Origin: Corbicula japonica
Taxonomy: Eukaryota > Mollusca > Bivalvia > Venerida > Cyrenidae
DNA length: 64,000 nt
Direction: 5' to 3'
NCBI GenBank assembly: GCA_038501625.1
Contig: JAZAYU010000127.1
Coordinates: 1,426,001 to 1,490,000 of the forward strand
Below the pieces are notes generated by a model, which was not told where the DNA came from, did no database searches, and saw nothing but the letters and a program-made list of their open reading frames with translations. The position numbers and the translations under genes are program-made. Below are positions 11,043 through 21,979 of the stretch, one piece after another (position 1 is the stretch's first letter; each line of letters begins with the position of its first letter).

Positions 11043-12110
11043 TTTTCAGCTCATCTGAGCATGCAGTGCTCAAGGGTGAGATCTTTTGAAATGTGACTGA
11101 CTGTCTGTCCTCAAAATTTCCCTTCTAACGATATCTCCTCAAAAACCATTAGGCTAAATTTTGACCTAACTTCAGAAATGTTTCTTTATTTATCCTCTTC
11201 TGAATTCCTTTAAACAAAATGGTTCCATTTAAAGTTGGCTTCAAAAGGGGACAAATAAAATTAACAGAAACTGCTAAGCGGAAAATTTTAGGACATTCAG
11301 TTGTTAGTTTTTCGTTTCCATGCATTGTGTTCTATCTTGTATCAACTACTACTTAACGCACACTTCCAGTCCCGATGGTGCTGTCGATAAATGAGGTGCG
11401 CATATTCTGGTGAGAAAGATGCGTTAGAAAATTCAATAATAACAATGTAAGTGGGTCTCTTTTTAGCAGTATTTGTACTATCTAGACTAACATTGTTCCA
11501 AAAGTAAAAACATATCTCGACCCTAAATAAAATTAACTTTAGGAATGCTTAGTGGTTTCTGATGTGCCGGCTGATCTGGATCTACACTATTCGCCCACGA
11601 TATATAAGAGCAAAGAGTTGAAAAAATATCCTTAAAACGCTAACTCTTTCACAATGACAAGAACTTTTTGTTATATTTCACTCTGTTGCTTTGGCCTTAA
11701 CAATATTTATCTGCTTGGCATTCTATGATACAATTTGAATTATATCGTAAATTGTTCATGTCTGCAATGGTAAAGTTATGGAACTCTGTGATAGCGTGAT
11801 TACTGGACCAAAGTTATGTACATTTGTTTAGTGTTACCGTTTTAGATCCAATCAAAATGTCATGCCATAAATTCACCAAACCTGTTGTTGCAAATTGAAT
11901 TCCCCAATAATTTGAAATAACCTTGGTTTTGTTAGCAATATGAAAAGCCTTGCGATGGTGTAAACAGAAAGAAGCCATTTCATGAGCTACAAATTTACTA
12001 ATTTGATCCTGGAACACATAAAAGAATCTAAACAAGATCATGTCAAATATCTGTATTAATGTAATTTGGTTTCATTTACATATAGATTTAATAATTCTTA
12101 ATTTTCTCAG
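11043..12110. other. Intron-like DNA upstream of the ASPM IQ exon
   Basis: No gene recognised. At 11046-11100 there is a fragment resembling the 5' end of another tandem-repeat element (ctcatctgagc...gctcaagggtgag). A minus-strand frame at 11814-12041 is open in units 1 and 2 but appears broken by small indels in unit 3 (near 47910-48035), and matches no family I know. The stretch ends in a good 3' splice site, attttctcag. Confidence 0.5.
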
Positions 12111-12303
12111 AGATGTTTTAGAAGCAAGCTTGTCTGTCTGCAGTACCTGCATAAACGTTGTCAGTTATCCGTCTGAAGTCTAAGGAACGAACCTGGCTGG
12201 CAAGGCGTGACAGAGCGGCAAGAGTTATACAGATAGCTGCAAGACAATGGATGAGGTCAGCTGAATTGAGGAAACAGCACACAGAGCATCTCTGAAAATT
12301 CAG
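12111..12303 (+). pseudogene. aspm: ASPM IQ-motif exon, frameshifted (unit 1)
   Basis: Flanked by an acceptor (attttctcag) and donor (gtatag), this 193-bp exon encodes ASPM IQ-repeat sequence in three frames. From its start: RCFRSKLVCLQYLHKRCQLS; then from about 12160-12180 in another frame: RTWLARRDRAARVIQIAARQ followed by WMRSAELRKQHTEHL; then the last bases read LKIQ in the third frame. Each shift equals loss of one base, so the ancestral exon was probably 195 bp, phase 0 at both ends. LKIQ joined to TLWRGYCIRK at 21980 rebuilds an IQ motif, so this exon belongs with tail 2 across an intron that contains TRIM copy 2 in antisense. Unit 2 has the same two shifts. Alternatively the reading of the boundaries is wrong, but the IQ homology is clear. 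Confidence 0.75.
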
Positions 12304-12326
12304 GTATAGGAGATAGTGTGTTTTTT

Positions 12327-14930
12327 TATGCCTAAAGGGGGCATAATAATCTTGTCCTCGCTTCTTCTCCGAAACCGCTTGAGGGAATTCTTTGAAACTC
12401 CACAGGAGTGTTTGTCACCAAGCCTAGTTGTGCATATCGTCGGGAATTTCTGCTCGGATTATTTTTGGCTGAGTTATGGGTCTTTTTAGCAAAATCTTGT
12501 CCTCGCTTCTCCGAAACCACTTGAGGGATTTCATTGAAACTTCACAGGAGTGTTTGTCACCAAGCCTAGTTGTGCATATCGTCAGGAATTTTTGGTCGGA
12601 TTATTTTTGTTCGAGTTATGGGCTTTTTCACCTAACCCTAAGGTATTTAACTAACCCTAACCCTAACATAACTTCTATATTTAAATCTTGTCCATGCTTT
12701 ATCTTCGAAACTGATATTTTTTGGCCAAGTTATGGGCTTTTTCACTTAACCCTAACCCTAAGTCTTTAACCCTAACCCTAAGGTCTTTAACTAACCTTAA
12801 CTCTAAACCCTATCCCTAACTTGTTGTCCACACTCTAGCGGTCTTAATTTTTATCCAATCTTCTTCAAACTTGGTCAGAAAGTTTATCTTAATGATATCT
12901 AGGTCAAGTTCGTATCTGGGTCATGTGACCTTGAAAACTAGGTCAAATTAAAGAAAAAGCTTGTCCGCACTCTAGTGGTCTTAATTTTGGTGGGATCTTC
13001 TTCAAACTTAGTCAGAATGTTATCTCAATGATATCTAGGTCAAGTTCGAAACTGGGTCATGTAACCTTGAAATCTAGGTCACTAGGTCAAATTATGGAAA
13101 AAAATTGTCCTAATTCTAGCAGTCCTTATTTTGGTCAGATCTACTTCACACTTGGTCAGAATGTTAATCTCAATGATATCTAGGTCATGTTTGTAACTGG
13201 GTCTCTTGACCTTGAAAACTAGGTCACCAGGTCAAATTAAAGAGAAAGCTTATTGGCACTGTAGCAGTTTAAATTTTGGTCAGATCTTCTTCAAACTTAG
13301 TCAGAATGTCTATCTCTGTGATATGTAACAGGGTCATGTGACCCCTTAAACTAGGTCACTGGGTCAAATTAAAGAAAAAGCTTATTTGCACTCTAGCGGT
13401 CTTAATTTTGGTGGCATCCTCTTTAAACTTGGTCAAAATGTTTATCTCAGAGATATCTAGGTCAAGTTTGAAACTGGGTCATTTGACCTTGAAATCTAGG
13501 TCACTAGGTTAAATTATAGAAAAAGCTTGTCCGCACTCTAGCGGTCTTAATTTTGGTGCAATCTTCTTCAAACTTGGTAAAAATCTCAATGATATCTAGG
13601 TCAAGTTCGAAAGTAGGTCATGTGTCCTTGAAAACTAGGTCACAAGGTCAAATTATTGAAAACGCTTCTCTGTACTCTAACAGTCTTAATTTTGTCCGAT
13701 CTTCTTCAAACTTGGTCAGAATGTTTACCTCAATGATATCTAGGTCATGTTCGAAACTGGGTCACGTGACCTTGAAAACTAGGTTACAAGGTCAAATAAT
13801 AGAAAAAGCTAGTCCATACTCTTAACAGTCTTAATTTTGGTGGGATCTTCTTCAGACTTGGTCAGAATGTTTATCTCAATGATATCTAGGTCATGTTCGT
13901 AACTGGGTTACGTGACCTTTAAAACTAGGTCACTAAGTCGAATTAAAGAAAAAGCTTGTCCGCACTCTAGCGGTCTTAGTTATGGGCTGATCTTCTTCAA
14001 GCTTGGTCAGAATGTTTATCTCAATAATACATAGTTCAAGTTCGAAACTGGGTCATATGACCTTGAAAACTAGGTCACTAGGGCAAATTATAGAAAAAGC
14101 TTGTCAGCACTCTAGCTGTCTTAATTTTGGTCCTCTTCTTCAAGCTTGGTCAGAATGTTTATCTCTTGGTCAAGTTCAAAAGTGGGTCATATGACCTTGA
14201 AAACTAGTTGACTAGGTCAAGTTACAATAAAAGCTTGTCTGCACAATAGTGGTCTTAATTTTGGTCAGATCTTCATTTTCATTACCATGAGATCTCGGTT
14301 CCTTTTATTGAAATTGCAATATTGCATTATGGGTTTCAGAGTTATGGCCCCTGAAAGTGCAGAAATTAACTATTTAGACCTTGTCTGCACAATATCACTT
14401 CATTTTTTATTTGAATTAAATTAGACTTGTACAATGTTTGAGTTACTATAAGACCTATGTTCCTTTTTTTTTTTTAACCAGCTAGATTCCATAATGGGTT
14501 CCAAAGTTATGGCTCTTAAAAGAGCCAAAGTAAGCTATTTTGACCAATTCTCCACAATAGCAGCTTTATTTTTTCACTTGATTTTACCAGTCTTGCACAC
14601 AACTGTTGCAACCATTGAGCAGTTGTTGACAGGTGAGCGACACAGGGTCCTACGGACCCTCTTGTTGCAAGGGTTATGGGCCCTTACTCTTTACTATTTA
14701 ACTTCTATATTAAAATCTTGTCCATGCCTTATCTCCAAAACCATTTGGAGGATTTCATTGAAACTTCACAACTACAGACATTTACCAAATGATCCTTTCC
14801 ATCTTTCACATTATATACATGCAGTATGCTTCGATCTCTTCCACAGGCATATTTTTACTACATATGTATACCAATCGATCTCAAAGCTGCATTTTGGGGG
14901 CATATGTCAATTTCAAGTGACAGCTCTTGT
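12327..14930 (+). mobile_element. Helitron-like tandem-repeat element (unit 1)
   Basis: Inserted about 25 bp after the IQ-exon donor. The 5' end is a hairpin (tatgcctaaagggggcata, degenerate here; intact in unit 2). A 5' part with telomere-like repeats follows, then about ten diverged units of roughly 140-150 bp (ttcttcaaacttggtcagaa ... tgaccttgaaaactaggtca), then a non-repeated 3' part ending ttgggggcatatgtcaattt...tgacagctcttgt with a TGTCA/TGACA stem. Non-autonomous; open frames inside are by-products of the repeats. Confidence 0.7.
12631..12820. repeat. Interstitial telomere-like repeats
   Basis: Short runs of ccctaa (the TTAGGG strand complement) interspersed with gtctttaac and gtatttaac, inside the Helitron-like element. 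The unit 2 copy is longer (30486-30790). Confidence 0.8.
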
Positions 14931-16866
14931 TGTATTCTGTTATTTAACCTTTTACTCCGTATATCATTATGTAGGCTTTATGTTCTATCATTGATAATAC
15001 AGATCAGCTGGCTTTTTCATTGATGATCCAGATCAGCTGGCTTTTTCATTGCCATCTGATCTGAGTCTACACTTGTCGTTCCTTGATCAGAAATAACCTA
15101 AATGAATCTAAAAGGGAACTGCGTAGATCCTGGATGGGATATTACAAACACTGTAGGTCCAGATCAGCTGACACAATATCCCATGCAGTAAAATGTTAAT
15201 AAAAGGCCATCCCCGGAAGCAAAGTCATGCTGCATTTAAAGATGCAAAAATTTATTCTTTCATTAATTGTAACCAGGTAATTTTTGCCAGTCAGTCATTT
15301 AAATATTTAAGATGAAGAGAAAACAAAAACTAAAAACATTTACTTGTAAGTTTATTGATTGAAATTGTTTTTTTTTTACAAATTCTAACGAACTCCAATT
15401 CAACTTTTAAATCTCTGTTGTTTGTTTTTCTAAAATCGGATGAGCATAATTCTAATAATTTTAGGGCTGTTAAACCGTTGAATACACTTAACACTTAGGA
15501 AGCATTTAAAAATAAATTTGTTTGCCAGACATAGCTGTTAATTTGTGTTGAGTTGAGATAGATGTTGAATTTGGCTGATTAGGAGTTGGCGGTATACTTG
15601 CAAAAAAAATCTGTGTACCATGTAGCAGTGGTATAGACTAAACGCACTGTGACAGGCCTTTCTTTGTTATTCTTCAATAAACCCTTACTCTGAAAAGTGT
15701 AGATCCAGATCTGGTTCATCTTTTCTAGCTGATCAGGATCAACCTGTTCACTTCTTGAATGAATCAAAAAGTAAGTGGTGTAGATCATGATCAGATGGCA
15801 AATATGTGCCAGCAGATCCTGGTTCTACACAGTTTACCCATAGATAACAGCCATTTTCTATGGAGTTAATGGTAAACAGCAGTATGTCATTACTATATAC
15901 ACATATCTTGCATATGGAAAAGCCAACATAATTATGTAAAAAATTGAAAGAACAGTCAAGCCTCTGCTAAAGACCACCTGTAAACAAAAACCACCTGCCT
16001 TTAAAGACCACTTTTGGGCTGTACCATGAGTGGTCTTTGTACACAAGTTTGACTGTATCTTTCTTGACAGGTTAAAAACAAGCTTTCATTATGTCTAAGT
16101 GTTTGATGCCATACATTTTGGTGCCAAAATCCATAAATATTTTTAAAATGGATGAGACTACAAAGAAATTCATGTGTGGCTTTTTGGTCACTAAGTAAAA
16201 TTAAAAACAAATAAAATAAATCTCCTTCTGGCAAAGCGAAAATCAAAACAAGCACCTTCCCTTCCAGTTAATTGTTGATAAGAACAATTAATGTGTGATA
16301 ATTTAGCTATTAAGCTGATAAGTGAATGTGTGGACACATCTGTGAACACTCAAGTAAGTTATATGACTATAGACATATGAGTGAGTGGATATAAATTCTT
16401 GGATGAGTAAATGGTTAGTAGGTGGGTAAGACTATGTAAGTAAGCAAATAGTAAATGACTGTGTGATTTTTTAAAAATGAACAAATTTTAACATTCATTA
16501 AAAGATGTAACAGTTTATAAAGTATTAATGGTGCTTACCTTAGATCATGAAATAGTTATCTACATCAAAGTACTTGTTAACTTAACAAACCTTTAAGTTA
16601 ATATTAAAAGCAAGTACAGAATTATAAAATAAATAATGTCAAGATATGTCATTTACAACCAGTTAACACCCAGATCACCTGTGCTTTGCATCTGCACTCT
16701 GAACAGGGTCTACCCTGTTCACTTTCTGTAATATATTTCTGTGAAACACTATGAACAATGAATGGACATGATCAAGTGAACAGAAAAGTGACATCATTAC
16801 ATTACTTCTGTAGGTAAAGGCCTTTTAGTCTGTCAAGATATGCATGATCTTGTGTCTTCTATTATT
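14931..16866. other. 3' flank of TRIM copy 2, no gene
   Basis: No coding sequence recognised. Carries partial copies of the gatccagatcag MITE family (about 14945-15200, 15660-15870 and 16660-16750) and AT-rich sequence. On the opposite strand it lies downstream of TRIM copy 2, and on the plus strand it is part of the long ASPM intron 12304-21979. Confidence 0.5.
15954..16056. mobile_element. Short TA-type MITE (cagtcaaacct family)
   Basis: Runs from cagtcaagcctctgctaaag to gtttgactgta and shares the internal aaagaccacttttgggctgt with the 22877-23056 copy. Unit 2 lacks it near 33812 (gaaagtatctttcttgacag), so it marks unit 1. Confidence 0.6.
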
Positions 16867-18757
16867 CTAGTCCACTTCGATGATTGTTATTTTATTTCCT
16901 TGGTTTGTAACAATTAACCTCTTCTTGCTGTGATCAAAGCACAGGGAACAAGGCTTGTCTACGTTACCTAGTTCACCTAATATTGTCAAGTCTTTCCCAA
17001 TCTGTACTATACTGTTAGAGTTAACTCCACATACAAACACATTTCTCCCATCTGAACATATGCCAAAACATGGAGGCAATTTTGTGTCGCTCAGAGTGGA
17101 CAGATATTTCCCCTGAATGTCTAGAATAACCAAACCCTTGTACCAGTCAGCAACAAACACTCTATTACCAGCAGCATTAATTACAATGTGCCGTGTTCCC
17201 TGGAAAACACTTTGACCTGATGTATCTGCAGATATTTTCTGTAGTACCTGACCATTCATGTTGTCTATGTATAATGTATTATTCAGGTCAGTTATAAATA
17301 ATTGTCCGTCAGTGTGTCCCAGGCCAAAGCAGATATGGTTCATTTTGAGAGTTCTGGTGGCTGTCATTTTATCTCTTAGGGACACAAACTGGACATACCA
17401 ATTTTTTAGTGTTACTGCAGCTTCTTTCTCACTGACAGTACAAACAGCATGTGGTGAAGCTGGCAAGTCAATGAAATCTGTCACTTTATCTGTAGACAGG
17501 TCAAAGAGTTTTAATTTCTTGTTATTGTAGTCTGTTAGGAGAATACTGTCCGCTATTAAACAAGATCCATAGATAAGACAACCATTCTTATCATTTGCAA
17601 GCTTGATTTCTATTTCTTTTCGTGTCTTTACTTTGTACAAACCATCCTTTGCTGCATATATTTGATTGTTTATTTTGTTGGTTGAAATTTTACCCAGTGT
17701 TTTGGTTTTTTGAAGAGATGCCTTGATATTATGGTCAGATTTGAAGCAAATTATATCTTCTGTTGTCTGTTTAAGATTTCTCTGTACTTCCTCTGCTTTG
17801 GCTGTTATTTTCTCTGAAGATTTGAAGCAGACGAATTCCTGGGACTTGTTACCTTCCGAATTTCTTAGCTCAGAAGCTGCCTCATTCAGAGCAGTCACCA
17901 GGGTCTCTACGATGTTTGTCTCGGCTGCTAAAGAAGCCTCAATCTTGCTGAATTCCTGTTTGAGTGCTTTTATTGTTTCTTGCTCCATAGTCTCCAGTTG
18001 TGTTTGTAACTCTTGTCGAAATGCTTTTACTGACTCTATTTCCTTATCAAGAGCTTCTCGTAACTTTTGACCTTTGACCTCTTGGGTTGTCTTCATTTCT
18101 TTCATATTTTTCATCAGTGTACTGATTTTCACTTTAGCATTGCCCAGAGCTGTCTGTTGGTAGAGCTGGTCTATTTTCTCAGAGATTAAGAGTGTATTCT
18201 TGCAGGATCTGAAATTATTGACAGAAAGCTTACAGTTACAGAATAAGAATTAGGTGACTAGTATAGACCCATATCAGTCAGCACAGTCTATTCAGGGTCT
18301 ACACTGTTCACTTTTAGTTTATAAATTCAGTTAATGAATGACTGTAAAACAACAAAACATGGACTGGTGCACATAATGATAGAAAAGTGAAGGTTAAAGA
18401 AGGTAAAGGGGATTTTCTTAAAGCATACTTGTGATTTAGAGCGATGCAAGGGGCACATGCCACCTCATCATGATCCTTGCAGTACATGGTGACCACCTCC
18501 AGCTTGTGCAAGCCACATCTCTGGGTGGGGTAACTCGGCAGGGACCCATCCAGTCCTGCAGTGCTCAAGTCTGCTTTATCCAGAACACTGTGATCTTTCA
18601 TTAAAGGAAACTTCTTGTGTAGTGTGATACATGATGAACAGAAATAGTCCTTGCATTGTATACAATACTTCTCCGCAGCTCTTGTCCGATTGTCTTCGGC
18701 ACAAAGACAACATCGGATATTCTTTATTTCATCTGAATCACTCCCACCGGTAGCCAT
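16867..18757 (-). CDS. TRIM-like B-box/coiled-coil/NHL-propeller protein, copy 2
   Basis: Two exons, 18757-18429 and 18208-16867, giving 556 residues. Start is the ATG of MATGGSDSDE; splice sites and phase match the other copies. B-box 1 and B-box 2 ligands are all present (as in copy 1), followed by a coiled coil (about 120-235) and a six-bladed NHL-like propeller (about 290-556) closed by GNKITIIEVD. Its coiled coil is nearly identical to copy 1, whereas propeller loops differ (for example TLKNWYVQF against TLYNMSVQF). No RING is present. The gene sits antisense in the inferred ASPM intron between the IQ exon at 12111 and the tail exon at 21980. The full-length frame makes this the best reference copy for the family. 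Confidence 0.88.
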
Positions 18758-19214
18758 GTTGGTGAATTTTACTTCCTCCTGATAAACAATTTTATCTCCA
18801 TGCGACATTGTTTACAACGGTCTGTTTAAGACCATTCAATAGTGTACACTGTACAGTCTGTTTAAAACCCTTGAATAGAGTTTAACTTGGGTATTAAACT
18901 ATATTGATACCACCGAGACAATATCATGCACTGATAATTTTATTTAAATACTTGAGAAATTAGAATCTAGAAACAAAAGTTTAGTGCAGAATGTAATAAT
19001 ATTGTTTTACAAGATTATAAATTAACTGACATATTAAGCAACAAGAAGAATAAAACTGGTTGTGGGTTAATATTTAAAGTTAACTTTCTTTTTAAAATAT
19101 TATACCTGAAGTTATCATCATATTTCAAACATTTTAAGGTTAACTATGGAATGGATTATAAATGATCAGCATCTGTAAATCAACTTCTGTTACTTCTTGT
19201 TTACAAAACTTCTG

Positions 19215-19424
19215 TTAAACCCTTTCCTCCATATATACACCTTTATGGCCTGGTGAACATCTAATCGGGATCTACACTGTTCACTTTTTGATTTATTAGG
19301 TTATTTCTGACCAAGATGAGACCAGTGCAGATCCTGATCAGATGGCACAATGTTGACAGCTGATCTGGATCTACACCGGTCGCACATGGAAAACAAATTA
19401 TGTATATATGGAGTTAAGGGTTAA
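19215..19424. mobile_element. piggyBac-like MITE
   Basis: Same family and same position as 3136-3350. Begins ttaaaccctttcctccatat and ends tatggagttaagggttaa. Confidence 0.6.
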
Positions 19425-19484
19425 CAGGTTGTTCTGTTATACCCCTTTCTTATGTGAGCTGGCGGATAAATAAATGTGAAACAT

Positions 19485-20700
19485 TATTAACCAGCGAAGC
19501 TGGTTTTACTAATCACAATTCTGAAATCGGTATCAAACCAACTGGTAAAAGGCGGTTTACGCATTTCAGAGAAATCAAAGTAAGTAAAGTAGTCCCCAAG
19601 TTTCCGGTTACGTGTTAAAGTTGGTATTAACTACGTCATGTTGATAGGACAAAACCTGTGCGGTGCATCAATGGTCAAATTCATCTGTACGACAGTTTGA
19701 TTAAATGTAAAATCGGTGCAGTTCATATTTCTAGGACTTGATCGGTGCGGTGCAACAATGGTCAAACATTGTCCGTGACCACGATTTTTCACTCACCAAG
19801 ATATCGTTGGGTATATTCCATATCTCCGTGTCCGTCCGACGTATGGAATATGGGTCGCACTAATTTCTGCTAATTCGAAGCTCAAAATAACATTGAAAAC
19901 ATTTTCTTTATTTTGTCATTTTAAAGCCATTTCAATATTGGACTGTTTGTTTCACGAAATATCTTTTTTTATCTTTAACAATAACGATAATGATAAATTT
20001 CCATCTTAGCATATTTTTCTTCAATTGTTCACTTTATGAAACCAATGCGCAAATGCTTTCACTTGAAATTTTAAAGACATATTGCGAACATTTGTTTATT
20101 ATTTGATGGTAGGCGTTCATGAGCGTTTAAATCACTGAACATGAAGCAATCATCATTGCTAAATTTGTTTATACATATTGGATTTCCACATATAAGCTTG
20201 ATCAGTAAACAATAAACTATTGAGATGTGTAAAATTTTACATATTAAAACTACTTTACCGGATATTACTCGTATAGAAATAAAGACATGTAAGATTTACA
20301 GATCTATGTATTCGAAACATGCTACGAGCAAGCGCGGTACGTGTCCGGCTATCACGTGATCTAAAATTTGTGATTACTGGTCAGAACAAAATGATCATAA
20401 AAGCGAACAGTTTAAATCCTAATCAGATCGCACAGATGTGCCAGCTGATATGGATCTAAACTGTTCGCACAAGCTATGAAGGTATATCTATGGAGTAAAG
20501 GGTTAACAGAAGCCTTCATCGAGATAATACATGGAAACCCTTATTTCCACTATCATTTAGACAAGAGGATATTCTTTGCGAGTAAACCAAGTTTTTTTTG
20601 CTTTTTCGTAAATGGATACATGTATGAGAATCATGGCACTGGTTATTCTCAATAAGGAAAATCGCTTCGCTGGTTTTCTGTACTTTCAGGACTTTGATAT
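19485..20700. mobile_element. Unit-2-specific composite insertion
   Basis: Units 1 and 3 run from the ttctgttatacccctttc sequence to tcattagccccagtaa (3425) or its equivalent with little between; unit 2 has about 1.2 kb more. The insert opens with attaaccagcgaagctggtt...taatcacaa and carries tttgtgattactggtcagaa at 20360, suggesting a roughly 900-bp element with weak inverted ends, plus a partial MITE (20395-20510) and AT-rich DNA. No gene found. Confidence 0.45.
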
Positions 20701-20734
20701 ACTTAATATCATTAGCCCCAGTAAATATTCTTTA

Positions 20735-20940
20735 AATGCTAGAGCGAACAGTTTAGATCCAGATCAGCCGGCACATATGTACCGTCTGATCAGGATCTAA
20801 ACTGTTCGCTTTTTTATTCATTAGGTTATTTCTGATCAAAATGCGACCAGTGCAGATCCTGATCAGAAGGCACCATTGTGCCAGCTGGTCTGGATCTACA
20901 TTGGTTGCACATGCGTAAAAATAGAGGAAAGGGTTATATT
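20735..20940. mobile_element. piggyBac-like MITE, decayed
   Basis: Internal gatccagatcagccggcaca and ctgatcaggatctaaactgt palindrome, ending in tagaggaaagggtta. The 5' terminus is degraded. Confidence 0.5.
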
Positions 20941-21979
20941 ATTAGCCTCAGTATTCTGCTTGTGACATGTATGTCATGTCATATTAGATTGTTTATAGAA
21001 TTATTATCTCTATAACTAACCAACCACATTGCTTCAATCACTCTAGAGTTATGTCCCTTTTAATAGCTGATTTTTTAGCTTTGTCTACTCTTAAATTTAG
21101 GAAGACACCATTGTCCAGTCTTCACTTCTATTGTTTTGAATCTTTATGTGCACAATTATCTCTGCTAAATTCTTCAAATAGCAAGATCTTAACCAGATAC
21201 CAAGGTAGGACATATTTTGTAACTGTTTGGTACTCTTGATTTGAACTTGTAACCCTCTGGTGTAAGTTTTAAGACCTGACTGGATAAAACTTTGTGGCAA
21301 GATACTGGGTTGAAGATTCTGAAATAGGAGATTGGAGACCAGTCTAAAATCTCAAGCATCTGAAATGGAGACAAATCTTCTTTCAGCAAATCAGATGTTT
21401 GAGATGTGAGACTGGTCTACATTCTCAGTTTATAATCTTGGAGCCTGGTTAAAGATTTGGCAAAGACTATAGTGTTGTCAATGATGCACTGCTACAAAAT
21501 AGTTGGTGTCTAAGGAAATAATGATAGGTGTACAGAAAGTATGAAAATTTTAATATAAACTTTAACTTCTGGTGAATAAAGTAGTAAGTTAAAAAAAAAA
21601 CAACATGTTATCAGTTCTCTGCAGTGTTTTTAGTCTAATCCCTGAAACAAGTGCTGTAAATGGGAGGACATTTGTCTATCTAATTTGCCACAGTTTTGAT
21701 TTGGCGTATCCCGGTCATGTGATCGGGCTGTGACATAATCCAGGGATATCCAAAATCTGCCATATTGGGCCGCTGCTCACTGCATGATCGTAACATCGGC
21801 TTTATCGCCACAAACTTGAAAGTGAGTTTGGCCTAAACCAGGAATCGGCATACACCCGTGTAACCGTGTATAGCAAATGAAGTTCACCCAATATCAGAGT
21901 AAGCAAAAATTTCCAAATTATAAAAAAAATACCAGTATGACTCGTTATAAATGTCATGGTGTCTGATTCTTTTTTTCAG
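20941..21979. other. Intron-like DNA upstream of ASPM tail 2
   Basis: No gene recognised. It includes a degraded tandem-repeat relic (20990-21070, tctagagttatgtccctttt), a diverged palindromic MITE (about 21320-21442) and the block at 21690-21790 conserved with units 1 and 3. It ends in the acceptor tctttttttcag. Confidence 0.55.

Noticed and set aside
13553..14994. Open frames such as MVQSSSNLVK... and MGSKVMALKRAKV... in units 1 and 2.
   Set aside because: They lie in the tandem repeats and 3' part of the Helitron-like element and follow its repeat period.
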